Source of the DNA: Parasphingopyxis sp.
Lineage (GTDB): Bacteria > Pseudomonadota > Alphaproteobacteria > Sphingomonadales > Sphingomonadaceae
Length of the DNA stretch: 64,000 nucleotides
Reading direction: 5' to 3'
NCBI RefSeq assembly: GCF_028279465.1
Contig: NZ_JANQNS010000014.1
Location: 124,001-188,000, forward strand
Positions 36,489 to 45,683 of this stretch are shown here, one piece after another; position 1 is the first letter of the stretch; each line of letters opens with the position of its first letter. The position numbers and the translations under genes were made by a program. The notes beneath the pieces are model-generated. The model did no database searches. It saw only the letters and a list, made by a program, of their open reading frames with translations, and was not told the origin of the DNA.

Positions 36489-37529
36489 TCAGGCGCTGCC
36501 GCGACGCAATTCCGGATGCAGCGATGTTCCCAAAATGTGATCGGCTCTGTGGATCACATGATGCGCCTGCCCCACGATCAGCGGGTCGGGCTTTCTTGCT
36601 ATGCTCTTATCCTTGTCCGGATAATCGATGCTGTCGAGAAAGTGCATCATGCAGTTTATCCGCGCGCGTTTTTTGTCGTTCGACTTTACAATCGTCCAGG
36701 GCGCGTCGGCGGTATCGGAGTAGAAGAACATCGCCTCCTTGGCTTCGGTATAGTCGTCCCACTTGCTGAGGCTGGCCTGATCGATCGGTGACAGCTTCCA
36801 GCGTTTCAGGGGATCGGTCTTGCGCGATTCGAACCGGTTGAACTGCTCGTCCTGCGTGACCGAAAACCAGTATTTGAACAGGCGGATACCAGACCGGACG
36901 AGCATCCGCTCGACTTCAGGCACCTGGCGCATAAATTCGAGATATTCGTTCGGCGAGCAGAACCCCATGACCCGCTCGACGCCCGCGCGATTATACCAGC
37001 TCCGGTCGAAAAACGCCATTTCGCCAGCCGTCGGCAGGTGCTGAAGATAACGCTGGAAGAACCATTGGCCGCGCTCGCGATCGTCGGGCTTGGCCAGCGC
37101 CACAACGTTCATCGTGCGCGGATTGAGATGTTCGGTGAAACGCTTGATCGTGCCGCCCTTGCCGGCCGCATCGCGCCCCTCGAACAACAACACGAACTTT
37201 TCGCCCATGTCCTGCGCCCAGAGCTGAACTTTGAGCAATTCCGCCTGAAGCCTCGCTTTCTGCCGTTCATAGCGTCTCCGCGACATTTTCGTATCGTACG
37301 GATAGCGCCCGGTCTCAAAAGCTTCGCGGATTCTATCCGGTGTTACCTTGGGCAGCACGGTTTTCGCATTGCGCGGCTCACCCGGCTGATCGGCCGCAAT
37401 ATCGGGCGTTTCCGGTGCCGGCGCGACGATATCGGCCGCCAATCCGTTGCTTGCTACGCCGTTCGGCGGCGGTGCCGTTTCTTGTGAATCGGCTGCGCCA
37501 TCGATGGCTGCACTATTGCGTTCTGTCAT
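36489..37529 (-). CDS. ppk2: Polyphosphate kinase 2
   Basis: PPK2 transfers phosphate between polyphosphate and nucleoside diphosphates. The 346-residue protein has a ~60-residue Pro/Ala-rich, probably disordered N-terminus, then the PPK2 core: Walker A EGRDAAGKGG (118-127), the Walker B-lid region FFDRSWYNRAGVERVMGF (about 173-190) and the ending region RKPDPLIVGQAHHVIHRA. The single-domain form fits class I, which mostly makes GTP or ATP from polyphosphate. A strong GAGGGGGA site precedes the ATG, and an FNR-type box lies about 71 bp upstream of it, so induction at low oxygen is likely. Confidence 0.93.
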   Translation of the reverse strand: MTERNSAAIDGAADSQETAPPPNGVASNGLAADIVAPAPETPDIAADQPGEPRNAKTVLPKVTPDRIREAFETGRYPYDTKMSRRRYERQKARLQAELLKVQLWAQDMGEKFVLLFEGRDAAGKGGTIKRFTEHLNPRTMNVVALAKPDDRERGQWFFQRYLQHLPTAGEMAFFDRSWYNRAGVERVMGFCSPNEYLEFMRQVPEVERMLVRSGIRLFKYWFSVTQDEQFNRFESRKTDPLKRWKLSPIDQASLSKWDDYTEAKEAMFFYSDTADAPWTIVKSNDKKRARINCMMHFLDSIDYPDKDKSIARKPDPLIVGQAHHVIHRADHILGTSLHPELRRGSA

Positions 37530-37593
37530 GAGTTCCCCCTCGGATCTGACAGTTATTGTCGAGGCTGCCTTAGCGAGTCGGCAGAATCATCCC

Positions 37594-37607
37594 TTGATCT
37601 GCATCAA
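37594..37607 (-). promoter_or_regulatory. FNR-type binding site upstream of ppk2
   Basis: TTGATCTGCATCAA is a perfect dyad that matches the TTGAT-N4-ATCAA consensus of FNR/FnrL/Anr regulators. Its centre is 71 bp from the ppk2 start codon. If it works as a class II activator site, transcription would start near 37559, leaving a leader of about 30 bases; the sequence TAAGGC lies near the -10 position. The divergent purB start is 118 bp away on the other side. Confidence 0.65.
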
Positions 37608-37717
37608 AGCCCGAAAAATTGTGAAATCGGGCGCTCAACGGTGGATGATCGCATTTGTCCCCCGCCAGTTCCGCTGCTAATCGCCCGGCTCCGCTGTCGA
37701 AGGATGAGAGACCAAGA

Positions 37718-39034
37718 ATGATTCCGCGCTACGCCCGGCCCGAAATGACCACCATCTGGGAACCGGAATCGAAGTTCCGTATCTGGTTCGAGATCGAGGC
37801 GCATGCGACAGAGGCGCTGGCCGATCTCGGCGTAGTGCCGGAAAGCGCGGCCAAAGCGCTGTGGGACTGGTGGGCGACCGAGCCCGAGATCGACGTGCTG
37901 GCCATCGATGCGATCGAGGCCGTCACCAAGCATGATGTAATCGCCTTCCTGACCTGGGTGGCCGAGCAGGTCGGCGAAGAAGCGCGTTTCATGCATCAGG
38001 GGATGACGAGTTCCGATGTGCTCGACACCTGCCTCGCCGTGCAGCTCGCCCGCGCCTCGGACATATTGCTCGCCGATCTCGATACGCTGCTCGACGCGCT
38101 GAAACGCCGCGCGATGGAGCACAAACTGACGCCCACGATCGGCCGCAGCCATGGCATCCATGCCGAACCGGTAACGTTCGGGCTGAAGCTCGCCCAGGCC
38201 TATGCCGAGTTCGATCGCTGCAAGGACCGGCTCGTCGCGGCACGCGCCGAGATCGCGACCTGCGCCATTTCCGGCGCGGTCGGCACCTTCGCCAATATCG
38301 ATCCGCGCGTCGAAGCGCATGTCGCAGAAAAGATGGGGCTGACCGTCGAACCGATCTCGACCCAGGTCATCCCGCGCGACCGCCATGCGATGTTCTTCGC
38401 GACACTCGGCGTTATCGCCTCATCGGTCGAGCGGCTGGCGGTCGAAATCCGCCATCTCCAGCGCACGGAGGTCTTGGAAGCCGAGGAATATTTCTCGCCG
38501 GGCCAGAAGGGTTCGTCGGCAATGCCGCACAAGCGCAACCCGATCCTGACCGAAAATCTCACCGGCCTCGCCCGCATGGTGCGCGGCTATGCCGTGCCGG
38601 CGATGGAGAATGTCGCGCTGTGGCACGAGCGGGATATCAGCCATTCCTCGGTCGAGCGCTATATCGCGCCGGACGCGACCATCACGCTCGATTTCGCGCT
38701 GGGCCGTCTCAACGGCGTCGTCGATAAGCTGCTCGTCTATCCCGAGCGGATGCAGAAGAATCTCGACCGGATGGGCGGGCTCGTCCATTCGCAGCGCGTC
38801 CTGCTCGCGCTCACCCAGGCCGGGGTCAGCCGCGAAGATGCCTATCGGCTCGTCCAACGCAATGCGATGAAAGTCTGGGAGTCGGACGGCCAGCTATCGC
38901 TGATGGAACTGCTCAAGGCCGATGCAGAGGTGACCGCCGCGCTCAGCGATAGCGAGATCGAGGAGAAGTTCGATCTCGACTATCATTTCAAACATATCGA
39001 CACGATTTTCACGCGGGTTTTCGGCGAAAAATAG
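37718..39034 (+). CDS. purB: Adenylosuccinate lyase
   Basis: PurB releases fumarate from SAICAR and from adenylosuccinate in purine synthesis. The 438-residue protein starts with the usual MIPRYARPEM and carries the fumarase/aspartase signature GSSAMPHKRNP and catalytic His segments (GRSHGIHAEPVTFG, TSSDVLDTC). Upstream in-frame starts exist, but the family begins at the 37718 ATG. The gene diverges from ppk2. Confidence 0.96.
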   Translation: MIPRYARPEMTTIWEPESKFRIWFEIEAHATEALADLGVVPESAAKALWDWWATEPEIDVLAIDAIEAVTKHDVIAFLTWVAEQVGEEARFMHQGMTSSDVLDTCLAVQLARASDILLADLDTLLDALKRRAMEHKLTPTIGRSHGIHAEPVTFGLKLAQAYAEFDRCKDRLVAARAEIATCAISGAVGTFANIDPRVEAHVAEKMGLTVEPISTQVIPRDRHAMFFATLGVIASSVERLAVEIRHLQRTEVLEAEEYFSPGQKGSSAMPHKRNPILTENLTGLARMVRGYAVPAMENVALWHERDISHSSVERYIAPDATITLDFALGRLNGVVDKLLVYPERMQKNLDRMGGLVHSQRVLLALTQAGVSREDAYRLVQRNAMKVWESDGQLSLMELLKADAEVTAALSDSEIEEKFDLDYHFKHIDTIFTRVFGEK

Positions 39035-39158
39035 CCGAAAAATACGATTGCAAAACATGCAACCGTAGGTGCGTACTGGGCGATGGAAGCCCGGTTTTCC
39101 GACCCCATTTCAGTGCCGGAACGAATGACCGTTCCATGACGAAGGGAAGGAATTCACC

Positions 39159-39242
39159 ATGTCCGTATTCGCAAGAATTACGAGCCTTGCCGCCGTTATT
39201 GCCGCTCAACTGCTTTTTGTAGAAGCCGTTTTCGGCAGCTAG
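39159..39242 (+). CDS. 27-residue small hydrophobic protein
   Basis: A short frame with a good ribosome-binding site (GGAAGGAA seven to eight bases before the ATG) encodes a single hydrophobic helix starting MSVFARITS and ending FVEAVFGS. It lies in a 274-bp gap and is followed by a terminator-like hairpin. A GGAACG/CGTTCC inverted pair lies just upstream. It resembles other single-helix small membrane proteins; the function is unknown, and it could be a chance frame. Confidence 0.5.
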   Translation: MSVFARITSLAAVIAAQLLFVEAVFGS

Positions 39243-39256
39243 CAAGGATCGAAACG

Positions 39257-39283
39257 GAGGCGCTGACGCATCGTCGGCGCCTC
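39257..39283. terminator. Terminator hairpin between small ORF and TPR-oxygenase gene
   Basis: GAGGCGCTGACG and CGTCGGCGCCTC pair over 12 positions (one T-G wobble) around a CAT loop and are followed by TTTCGT on the plus strand. It lies at the convergent ends of the small frame and the minus-strand gene ending at 39309, so it may serve both. Confidence 0.6.
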
Positions 39284-39308
39284 TTTCGTATCTGCTTGCC
39301 GAGACCTT

Positions 39309-40586
39309 TCAAGCAGGTGCAATATCGAAGGCGACGGACATCCTCTCCCCGGCGGAAAAGGGCCGGGTGCCGTGATAAAGATAGCTCGGAAACAGGACAA
39401 GACGGCCGGGTTTCGGCCCGAAGGCCGTGAACGGCCCGAGATCGAGCTGTAAATCGTCCGGTGGGCGGCCCAGCTCGATCCAACCTTCGCGCGTTTTGGC
39501 ATCGAGCGTATCCGGTACCGCGACATAGAATGCCGAGCTAAGCACACCGCCCGGATGGATATGGCTGACATGGAAACCGCCGCCCAGGATACGGATCGAC
39601 CAGCCGGTAACGAAGCGCGGCGTAGCATCGCGATGCCGCAGCAGGGGATGCGCGGGATCGATCTGCGGCAGGCCGCTCCAGAATTCGGCAACGGCCGCTT
39701 TAAGCCGTTTCCGCAACTCGGCAATTGGCGGTTCCATGCGCTTGAAGATGTCACCGCGCGTCTGTGTGCCGCTGCGCACGCTCTGGCCGATGGGCGCCGC
39801 GCCCGATGCGTGCAGATCGCGCAGGCAATCGGCGAGCGCGGACAGGTCGGTTTCGGCTGGGCCCAGATCCAGCGGCCCGGCGAGTTTACCCTCGCCGACC
39901 AGCCAGTCATGCCGTTCGTCTTCGGTCAGCCGCCAGGCAATCTCGGTAAGCGCCCAGTTGGAGATATCGTCCGGGTGACGGCGGCGTGCCTCGTCCAGTT
40001 CGACAACAGCCGCGTCTGCTTCGCCCGTGCGGAGCAAATGCCGCGCGAGCTGTTGCGGCAGATCGGGAATCTCGCGTGGCAAGTCCGCCAGCAGCGCCTC
40101 GGCCCGATCCAGATCGCCGCCCGCGCCGCTGTGCATCGCCTCGATCAGGCGCAGCATCGGCATATCGAAACCCTTTTGGCGCGCCATCCGGGCCGCATCC
40201 GCCGCCGCGATCAGCTTGCCGCTTCCGGCGAGCAGCGAGATATAGGATTTCCAGAGCCCTGCATGGCGCGGCAGCTTCGCGAGTGCCGTTTCTATGCCGG
40301 AAAGGTAACCATCGGTATCGCCGCTTTCCCAGCGAAAACCGGCCAGTGCAACCTGCCCGTCTACCCAATCGGGAGCTTGCGCAATCATCCGCTCCATTCT
40401 GGACAGCGCATCGGGTTCGCCGCGCGAGAGGCGCAGCGCTGCGTCGCTGATCAGCAGACCGCCATCATGCGGATTTCGCGCGAGCGCGTCGGAAATCAGC
40501 GATAGCGCATTTGCTTCGCCGCGATGATAGGCTTCGATAGCAGCATTGCGTTGGGCCTGCGCGTCATCCGAGCCTGCCCCCGCCAT
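39309..40586 (-). CDS. TPR protein with C-terminal 2OG-Fe(II) oxygenase-like domain
   Basis: The N-terminal ~230 of 425 residues form TPR-like helical pairs. The C-terminal ~190 residues resemble the putative 2OG-Fe(II) oxygenase family with the iron motif HVSHIHPGGVLSSAFYV and a late LYHGTRPF...ERMSVAFDI, which gives the distal His and the 2-oxoglutarate-binding Arg. Such enzymes hydroxylate proteins or small molecules; the TPR part probably selects a protein partner. It starts 10 bp upstream-to-downstream of dnaJ's end, so it may read through from the dnaK-dnaJ transcript. Confidence 0.78.
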   Translation of the reverse strand: MAGAGSDDAQAQRNAAIEAYHRGEANALSLISDALARNPHDGGLLISDAALRLSRGEPDALSRMERMIAQAPDWVDGQVALAGFRWESGDTDGYLSGIETALAKLPRHAGLWKSYISLLAGSGKLIAAADAARMARQKGFDMPMLRLIEAMHSGAGGDLDRAEALLADLPREIPDLPQQLARHLLRTGEADAAVVELDEARRRHPDDISNWALTEIAWRLTEDERHDWLVGEGKLAGPLDLGPAETDLSALADCLRDLHASGAAPIGQSVRSGTQTRGDIFKRMEPPIAELRKRLKAAVAEFWSGLPQIDPAHPLLRHRDATPRFVTGWSIRILGGGFHVSHIHPGGVLSSAFYVAVPDTLDAKTREGWIELGRPPDDLQLDLGPFTAFGPKPGRLVLFPSYLYHGTRPFSAGERMSVAFDIAPA

Positions 40587-40595
40587 GCAACCCGC

Positions 40596-41720
40596 CTATT
40601 CGCCGAACATCGTTTTCAGCTTGTCGAAGAAGCCTGCGCTTTGGGGGCATTCCTCGCCGGTTTCCGTTTCGCGAAACTCGCGGAGCAATTCTTTCTGTTT
40701 GGCTGACAGCTTGGTCGGCGTTTCGACGTCGAATTGGGCAACGAGATCGCCAAAGCCCCTGCCCTGCAGGACCGGCATGCCCGCGCCGCGTTTGCGCAGC
40801 TGCTTGCCGCTCTGCATCCCGGCCGGGATTTGGAATGTGTGCACTTCGCCATCGAGGCCCGGGACATCGATCGAGCCGCCCAGAGTCGCGGTGGTGAAGG
40901 AAATCGGGCAGCGCGCGAACAGCGTCGTGCCTTCGCGCTGGAACAGTTCGTGCCGCTCGAGATGGATGAAGATGTAGAGATCGCCGGCCGGACCGCCGCG
41001 CGCGCCTGCCTCGCCTTCACCCGATACGCGGATACGCGTGCCGTCATCGACGCCGGGCGGGATTTTCACTTCGATAGTCTTGGTCGTATCGACCCGTCCC
41101 TCGCCATGGCAATGCTCGCAGGGATCGGTGATAATCTGACCCATGCCATGGCATGTCGGGCAGGTCTGCTCGACGAGAAACAGTCCTTGCTGCGCGCGCA
41201 CTTTCCCATGGCCATGACAGGTTGGGCAGGTTTGCGCGCTGGTGCCCGGTTTGGCGCCAGACCCTTCGCAGACCTCGCAGATGGTCGAAACATCGAGGGT
41301 TAGCTCGGCTTCCTTGCCGTTGAACGCCTCTTCGAGCGTGATCTCATAATCGTAACGCAGATCCGCTCCGCGGCGGACGTCCCGACTACGGCCCCGGCCG
41401 CGTCCGGCGCCCATGAAATCCTCGCCGAAGATATTCTCGAATATATCTGAAAAGGCGCTGAAGCCATCCTGCTGGTGACCGCCGCCGGCCCCGTTCTGGA
41501 AGGCGGCATGACCGAACCGGTCATAGGCCGCGCGCTTTTGCGGGTCCTTCAGACATTCATAGGCTTCGTTGATCGATTTGAACTTTGCCTCGCAATCGGC
41601 ATCGCCCGGATTGCGGTCCGGATGATATTGCATGGCGAGCTTGCGATAGGCGGATTTCAGGGTCGCGCCATCGGCGCCCCGGTCCACCTGCAAGACTTCG
41701 TAATAATCGACTTCGGTCAT
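40596..41720 (-). CDS. dnaJ: Molecular chaperone DnaJ
   Basis: DnaJ delivers unfolded clients to DnaK and stimulates its ATPase. The 374-residue protein has a J domain with the HPD motif (YHPDRNPGD), a Gly/Phe-rich linker, four zinc-finger repeats ([32 protein letters not shown]) and the C-terminal substrate-binding domain. It is downstream of dnaK, separated by about 105 bp that contain a repeat element. Confidence 0.97.
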   Translation of the reverse strand: MTEVDYYEVLQVDRGADGATLKSAYRKLAMQYHPDRNPGDADCEAKFKSINEAYECLKDPQKRAAYDRFGHAAFQNGAGGGHQQDGFSAFSDIFENIFGEDFMGAGRGRGRSRDVRRGADLRYDYEITLEEAFNGKEAELTLDVSTICEVCEGSGAKPGTSAQTCPTCHGHGKVRAQQGLFLVEQTCPTCHGMGQIITDPCEHCHGEGRVDTTKTIEVKIPPGVDDGTRIRVSGEGEAGARGGPAGDLYIFIHLERHELFQREGTTLFARCPISFTTATLGGSIDVPGLDGEVHTFQIPAGMQSGKQLRKRGAGMPVLQGRGFGDLVAQFDVETPTKLSAKQKELLREFRETETGEECPQSAGFFDKLKTMFGE

Positions 41721-41744
41721 GCGACCATTGCCCCCGACAAACAG

Positions 41745-41816
41745 CGTTCAGGCTGAGCGTGTCGAAGCCCCCTGTCGCACCGACCCTTCGCCAAGCTCAG
41801 GGTGAGCGCAACAGGG
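41745..41816. repeat. Imperfect palindrome of the CTGAGC/TCGAAGG type
   Basis: The left half has GGCTGAGCGTGTCGAAG, the right half has CCTTCGCCAAGCTCAGG, an imperfect inverted pair. The same core word occurs at about 24534-24550 and, degenerate, near 46836-46866. It lies between dnaK and dnaJ and could lower dnaJ expression relative to dnaK by processing or partial termination. Confidence 0.7.
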
Positions 41817-41825
41817 AGCATCCGA

Positions 41826-43763
41826 TTAAGCCTTGGTCTCTTCGTCCGTGTCGGCCTTTTCATCGACCTCGGAGAATTCGGCGTCGACGACATCTTCGTC
41901 TTCGCTCGAACCGCCGGTATCGGCCGCGGCATCGCCTTCGGCGGCGCCGGCTTCGGCCTGCTGGGCTTCGTAGATCTTCTGGCCCATCTGCATCGCGGCC
42001 TGCGCCAATTCTTCCGACTTGGTCTTCATGGCGTCGCCATCTTCGGCTTCGATGGCCGACTTGGTCTCGGCGATCTTGCTCTCGATGTCGGACTTGAGGT
42101 TCGCGTCGATCTTGTCGCCATGTTCGGCAAGCTGCTGTTCGGTCGTGTGAACGAGGCTTTCGGCCTGGTTCTTCGTTTCCGCAACCTCGCGCCGCTGCTT
42201 GTCCTCCTCGGCGAACTGCTCGGCTTCCTGCACCATCTTTTCGATATCGCTATCGTCGAGACCGCCCGAGGCCTGGATCTTGATCTGCTGTTCCTTGCCC
42301 GTCCCCTTGTCCTTGGCAGACACGTTCACGATGCCGTTCGCATCGATATCGAAGGTCACTTCGATCTGCGGAACACCGCGCGGCGCCGGCGGAATGCCGA
42401 CCAGGTCGAACTGGCCGAGTAGCTTGTTGTCCGACGCCATTTCGCGCTCGCCCTGGAAGACGCGGATCGTAACGGCATTCTGATTGTCATCGGCCGTCGA
42501 ATAAACCTGCGTCTTCTTAGTCGGGATCGTCGTGTTGCGGTCGATCATCCGGGTGAAAACGCCGCCCAGCGTTTCGATACCGAGCGAGAGCGGGGTCACA
42601 TCGAGCAGCAGCACATCTTTCACATCGCCCTGCAGCACGCCGGCCTGGATCGCCGCGCCCATGGCAACGACCTCGTCCGGGTTCACGCCTGTATGCGGCT
42701 CTTTGCCGAAGAAATCTTCAACGACAGAGCGCACCTTGGGCATGCGGGTCATGCCGCCGACAAGGATTACCTCGTCGATATCGCCCGCTTTCACGCCAGC
42801 ATCTTCGAGCGCCTTTTTGCACGGATCGAGCGTGCGCTTGATCAGATCGCCGACCATCTGTTCGAGGTCGGAGCGCGTGATCGTCTTCACGAGATGCTTC
42901 GGGCCGTTCTGATCGGCCGTGATAAACGGCAAGTTCACTTCGGTCGACTGGGCCGAGGACAGCTCGATCTTCGCCTTTTCGGCGGCTTCCTTGAGCCGCT
43001 GCAGCGCCAGCTTGTCGCTGCGCAGGTCGATGCCTTCGTCCTTCTTGAAACCGTCGGCCAGGAACTCGACGACCTTGCTGTCGAAATCCTCACCACCGAG
43101 GAAGGTGTCGCCATTGGTCGACTTCACTTCGAACACGCCATCGCCGATCTCGAGGATCGAGATGTCGAACGTGCCGCCGCCAAGGTCGTAAACGGCGATC
43201 GTCTTGCCGTCATTCTTTTCGAGACCATAGGCGAGCGCCGCCGCTGTCGGCTCGTTAATGATACGCAGCACTTCGAGCCCGGCGATCTTGCCGGCGTCCT
43301 TGGTCGCCTGACGCTGGGCGTCGTTGAAATAAGCGGGAACCGTAATGACGGCCTGCTCGACCGTTTCGCCGAGATAGCTTTCGGCCGTCTCTTTCATCTT
43401 CTGCAGAATGAACGCCGAAATCTGCGACGGGCTGTAATCTTCGCCGCCGGCCTGTACCCAGGCATCGCCATTGCCGCCCTTGACGATATTATACGGAACG
43501 AGCTCCATATCCTTTTTCGTCATGGGGTCGTCGAAACGGCGGCCGATCAGGCGCTTGACCGCGAAAACCGTATTGTCCGGATTGGTGACGGCCTGGCGCT
43601 TGGCCGGCTGGCCGATCAGGCGCTCGCCATCCTTGGTGAAGGCTACCATCGACGCGGTCGTCCGCTCGCCCTCCGAATTTTCGATAACTTTGGGTTTCCC
43701 GCCTTCCATGACGGCGACGCACGAGTTGGTCGTGCCCAAATCAATACCAATAACTTTTGCCAT
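41826..43763 (-). CDS. dnaK: Molecular chaperone DnaK (Hsp70)
   Basis: The 645-residue Hsp70 begins [15 protein letters not shown], with the nucleotide-binding domain signatures [13 protein letters not shown] and [13 protein letters not shown], the substrate-binding beta domain and an acidic, Ala-rich C-terminal tail rich in Glu and Asp. It refolds and protects proteins during heat stress. A longer open frame upstream is not real; the ATG at 43763 is the family start. The 167-bp divergent gap could hold a heat-shock (sigma-32) promoter; CCTATAT on the minus strand resembles an alphaproteobacterial -10 element, but the -35 match is poor. Confidence 0.98.
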   Translation of the reverse strand: MAKVIGIDLGTTNSCVAVMEGGKPKVIENSEGERTTASMVAFTKDGERLIGQPAKRQAVTNPDNTVFAVKRLIGRRFDDPMTKKDMELVPYNIVKGGNGDAWVQAGGEDYSPSQISAFILQKMKETAESYLGETVEQAVITVPAYFNDAQRQATKDAGKIAGLEVLRIINEPTAAALAYGLEKNDGKTIAVYDLGGGTFDISILEIGDGVFEVKSTNGDTFLGGEDFDSKVVEFLADGFKKDEGIDLRSDKLALQRLKEAAEKAKIELSSAQSTEVNLPFITADQNGPKHLVKTITRSDLEQMVGDLIKRTLDPCKKALEDAGVKAGDIDEVILVGGMTRMPKVRSVVEDFFGKEPHTGVNPDEVVAMGAAIQAGVLQGDVKDVLLLDVTPLSLGIETLGGVFTRMIDRNTTIPTKKTQVYSTADDNQNAVTIRVFQGEREMASDNKLLGQFDLVGIPPAPRGVPQIEVTFDIDANGIVNVSAKDKGTGKEQQIKIQASGGLDDSDIEKMVQEAEQFAEEDKQRREVAETKNQAESLVHTTEQQLAEHGDKIDANLKSDIESKIAETKSAIEAEDGDAMKTKSEELAQAAMQMGQKIYEAQQAEAGAAEGDAAADTGGSSEDEDVVDAEFSEVDEKADTDEETKA

Positions 43764-43930
43764 TTTTTCCCTCAATGTTCCCCAATAACAGGCGGAGCCG
43801 GTGGCTCCCCTCACTATGAAGCAAGAACCGCCGGCGCGGTGTTTTACACGGGCGATATAGGTGGGGTTTTGCTTGCTGCAACCATTCGCGCGGACTAAAG
43901 AAAAGCTTCTGTTCACATTTGGGATTTCTC

Positions 43931-44518
43931 ATGCGCTTTCCGATCCTTGCCGCGACTGCCGCCTTCGCCCTCGTCGCCTGTAGCCAGGCCGAAGAAGCCG
44001 AGCCCGTCGAAACCGTCGAAGATGTCTGGGTCAGGCTGCCCGCCGTCGAAGGCCGCCCGGCGGCTGCCTATTTCGAACTCAATGGCGGCGAAGCCGGCGA
44101 CACCCTGCTCGCGATCGATAGCGAGCGCGTCGAGACCATCGAACTCCATGAAACGGTGATGGAAGACGGCGCGATGCGGATGCGCGCGATCATGTCCGCC
44201 GAGATACCGGCGGGCAGCACGCTGTCCTTCGAACCGGGCGGCATGCACGGCATGTTGTTCGGCGTCGATCCGGAAATCACGCCGGGCACGTCCCTAACGC
44301 TCAACTTCCGCTTCGATAGCGGCCGGGACGTCAGCGTCGACGCCGTGACGATCGCGGCGGGCGACGAACCACCCTTCGGCGGCCACGATAGCGATGCGGA
44401 CCATTCGGAGCACGACCATGACGGTCACGATCACGATCACTCCGGTCACGACCATGATAGCGAAGATCATTCCGGTCATGACCATGGCAGCGATGATCAC
44501 TCCGGCCACGAACATTAG
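43931..44518 (+). CDS. PCuAC-family copper chaperone with His-rich tail
   Basis: A lipoprotein-type signal (lipobox LVAC, Cys17) precedes a PCu(A)C domain that binds Cu(I) and helps build the CuA or CuB site of cytochrome oxidase. The motif HX10MX21HXM is complete: His73, Met84, His106, Met108. Residues 151-195 form an unusual tail of His, Asp, Ser and Gly with 15 histidines in 45 positions, which could store or capture copper, nickel or zinc. It diverges from dnaK. Confidence 0.87.
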   Translation: MRFPILAATAAFALVACSQAEEAEPVETVEDVWVRLPAVEGRPAAAYFELNGGEAGDTLLAIDSERVETIELHETVMEDGAMRMRAIMSAEIPAGSTLSFEPGGMHGMLFGVDPEITPGTSLTLNFRFDSGRDVSVDAVTIAAGDEPPFGGHDSDADHSEHDHDGHDHDHSGHDHDSEDHSGHDHGSDDHSGHEH

Positions 44519-44696
44519 CGAGAACTACTCCAGCCACGACAGGTAGCGGCTGCTGATCGGCGGAATCGATCGGGCACCACCGCATCATTTTGCTGGAAAT
44601 GTCGCGAACGGCGCGGTATCCGTAAGAAATGGTCGCAGTTTCAACGCCGTCGGGCTTTTTCGGAGCCCGGTGACCAGTCCTTTTGGGGGAAAGCCA

Positions 44697-45614
44697 ATGT
44701 CCGCACTCGCCAGATTTAGCGTCGCAGCCGCTGCCGCGACCATCGCCTTCGCGCCTGCCAGCGCGCAGAATGTCAATCTCGATCCGACCTATGGCACGGT
44801 CAACCTGCGCGCCGGGTTCAGCGACGATCCGCGGCTCGTCGAACTGTCCTCAGGCGGGCAGATCGAAGCGTCCACGATTTCCAGCAGCTGTCGCGGCTAT
44901 ATCGCCAATGCGCCGGATGTCCGCGTAAACTATTCCGCCGGCAGCCTGCCGCTCCTGTTCTCGGTCGCCTCAAGCGCCGATACGACCCTCGTGATCAACG
45001 CGCCCAATGGCCGCTGGTATTGCAATGACGATGGCGCAAGCGGCCTCAATCCGTCGATCCGTTTCGATAATCCGAGTTCGGGCCGGTACGAGGTCTGGGT
45101 CGGCACCTATGGTAGCTCCAGCCTGCGGACGGCCGTGCTCGGTATTTCCGAACTCTATGACGATATCGCCGAACTGGCGGAGAGCGGCGGCAGTAGCAGC
45201 TCCGGCGGACGGCCCGATTTCAGCCTCGATCCGAATTACGGCACCGCCAATCTGCGCTCGGGCTTTACGCCCGATCCGCACCGCGTCCGCCTCCAATCGG
45301 GCGGTTCGATCGACGCCTCGGTGCTCGGCAGCCCGTGCCGCGGCTATGTGTCCCGCGCGCCTGATTACCGCGTCAACTATACGAGCGGCCGGCTGCCGCT
45401 GAATATCTCGGTCCAGTCGAGTTCGGATACCACGCTCGTCGTCAACGACCCGAACGGCAACTGGTATTGCGACGATGACAGCGGCGGCGGACTCAACCCG
45501 GCGCTCCTGTTCGATACACCGCTTTCCGGCCAGTACGATATCTGGGTCGGTACCTATGGCAGCGCGCGGCTCGAATCCGCGATCCTCGATATATCCGAAC
45601 TCTACAGCAACTGA
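44697..45614 (+). CDS. Secreted protein with two internal ~128-residue repeats
   Basis: A signal peptide (1-23, FAPASAQ) is followed by two repeats (about 27-155 and 176-303) joined by a Gly/Ser linker. Each repeat has the pattern LDP-YGT-NLR-GF, one CRGY cysteine, a TTLV segment, WYC-DD and YEVWVGTYGS (or YDIWVGTYGS), so one disulfide per repeat (Cys65-Cys109, Cys214-Cys258) is likely. Similar modules have been automatically named peptidase S1 in alphaproteobacteria, but no Ser-His-Asp triad is visible. A beta-sandwich binding module of the pre-peptidase C-terminal type is my reading. A GGGGGA site precedes the ATG. Confidence 0.75.
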   Translation: MSALARFSVAAAAATIAFAPASAQNVNLDPTYGTVNLRAGFSDDPRLVELSSGGQIEASTISSSCRGYIANAPDVRVNYSAGSLPLLFSVASSADTTLVINAPNGRWYCNDDGASGLNPSIRFDNPSSGRYEVWVGTYGSSSLRTAVLGISELYDDIAELAESGGSSSSGGRPDFSLDPNYGTANLRSGFTPDPHRVRLQSGGSIDASVLGSPCRGYVSRAPDYRVNYTSGRLPLNISVQSSSDTTLVVNDPNGNWYCDDDSGGGLNPALLFDTPLSGQYDIWVGTYGSARLESAILDISELYSN

Positions 45615-45625
45615 TCGCGATCCGG

Positions 45626-45651
45626 GGCAAGCCGTCCATAAGCGGCTTGCC
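45626..45651 (+). terminator. Terminator-like hairpin after the two-repeat protein gene
   Basis: GGCAAGCCG and CGGCTTGCC form a 9-bp perfect stem with an 8-base loop, 12 bp after the stop codon. The downstream run is only TTGG, so efficiency is uncertain. Confidence 0.45.
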
Positions 45652-45683
45652 TTGGCGTGCTCCATTCGCCGAAAGAGCGGGCG

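Noticed and set aside
42693-43898. Plus-strand frame opposite dnaK
   Set aside because: Antisense shadow of a highly conserved gene, without a start signal or family motif.
43764-43930. CIRCE element or firm sigma-32 promoter upstream of dnaK
   Set aside because: No TTAGCACTC-N9-GAGTGCTAA dyad is present, and the -35 match for sigma-32 is too weak for a feature entry.
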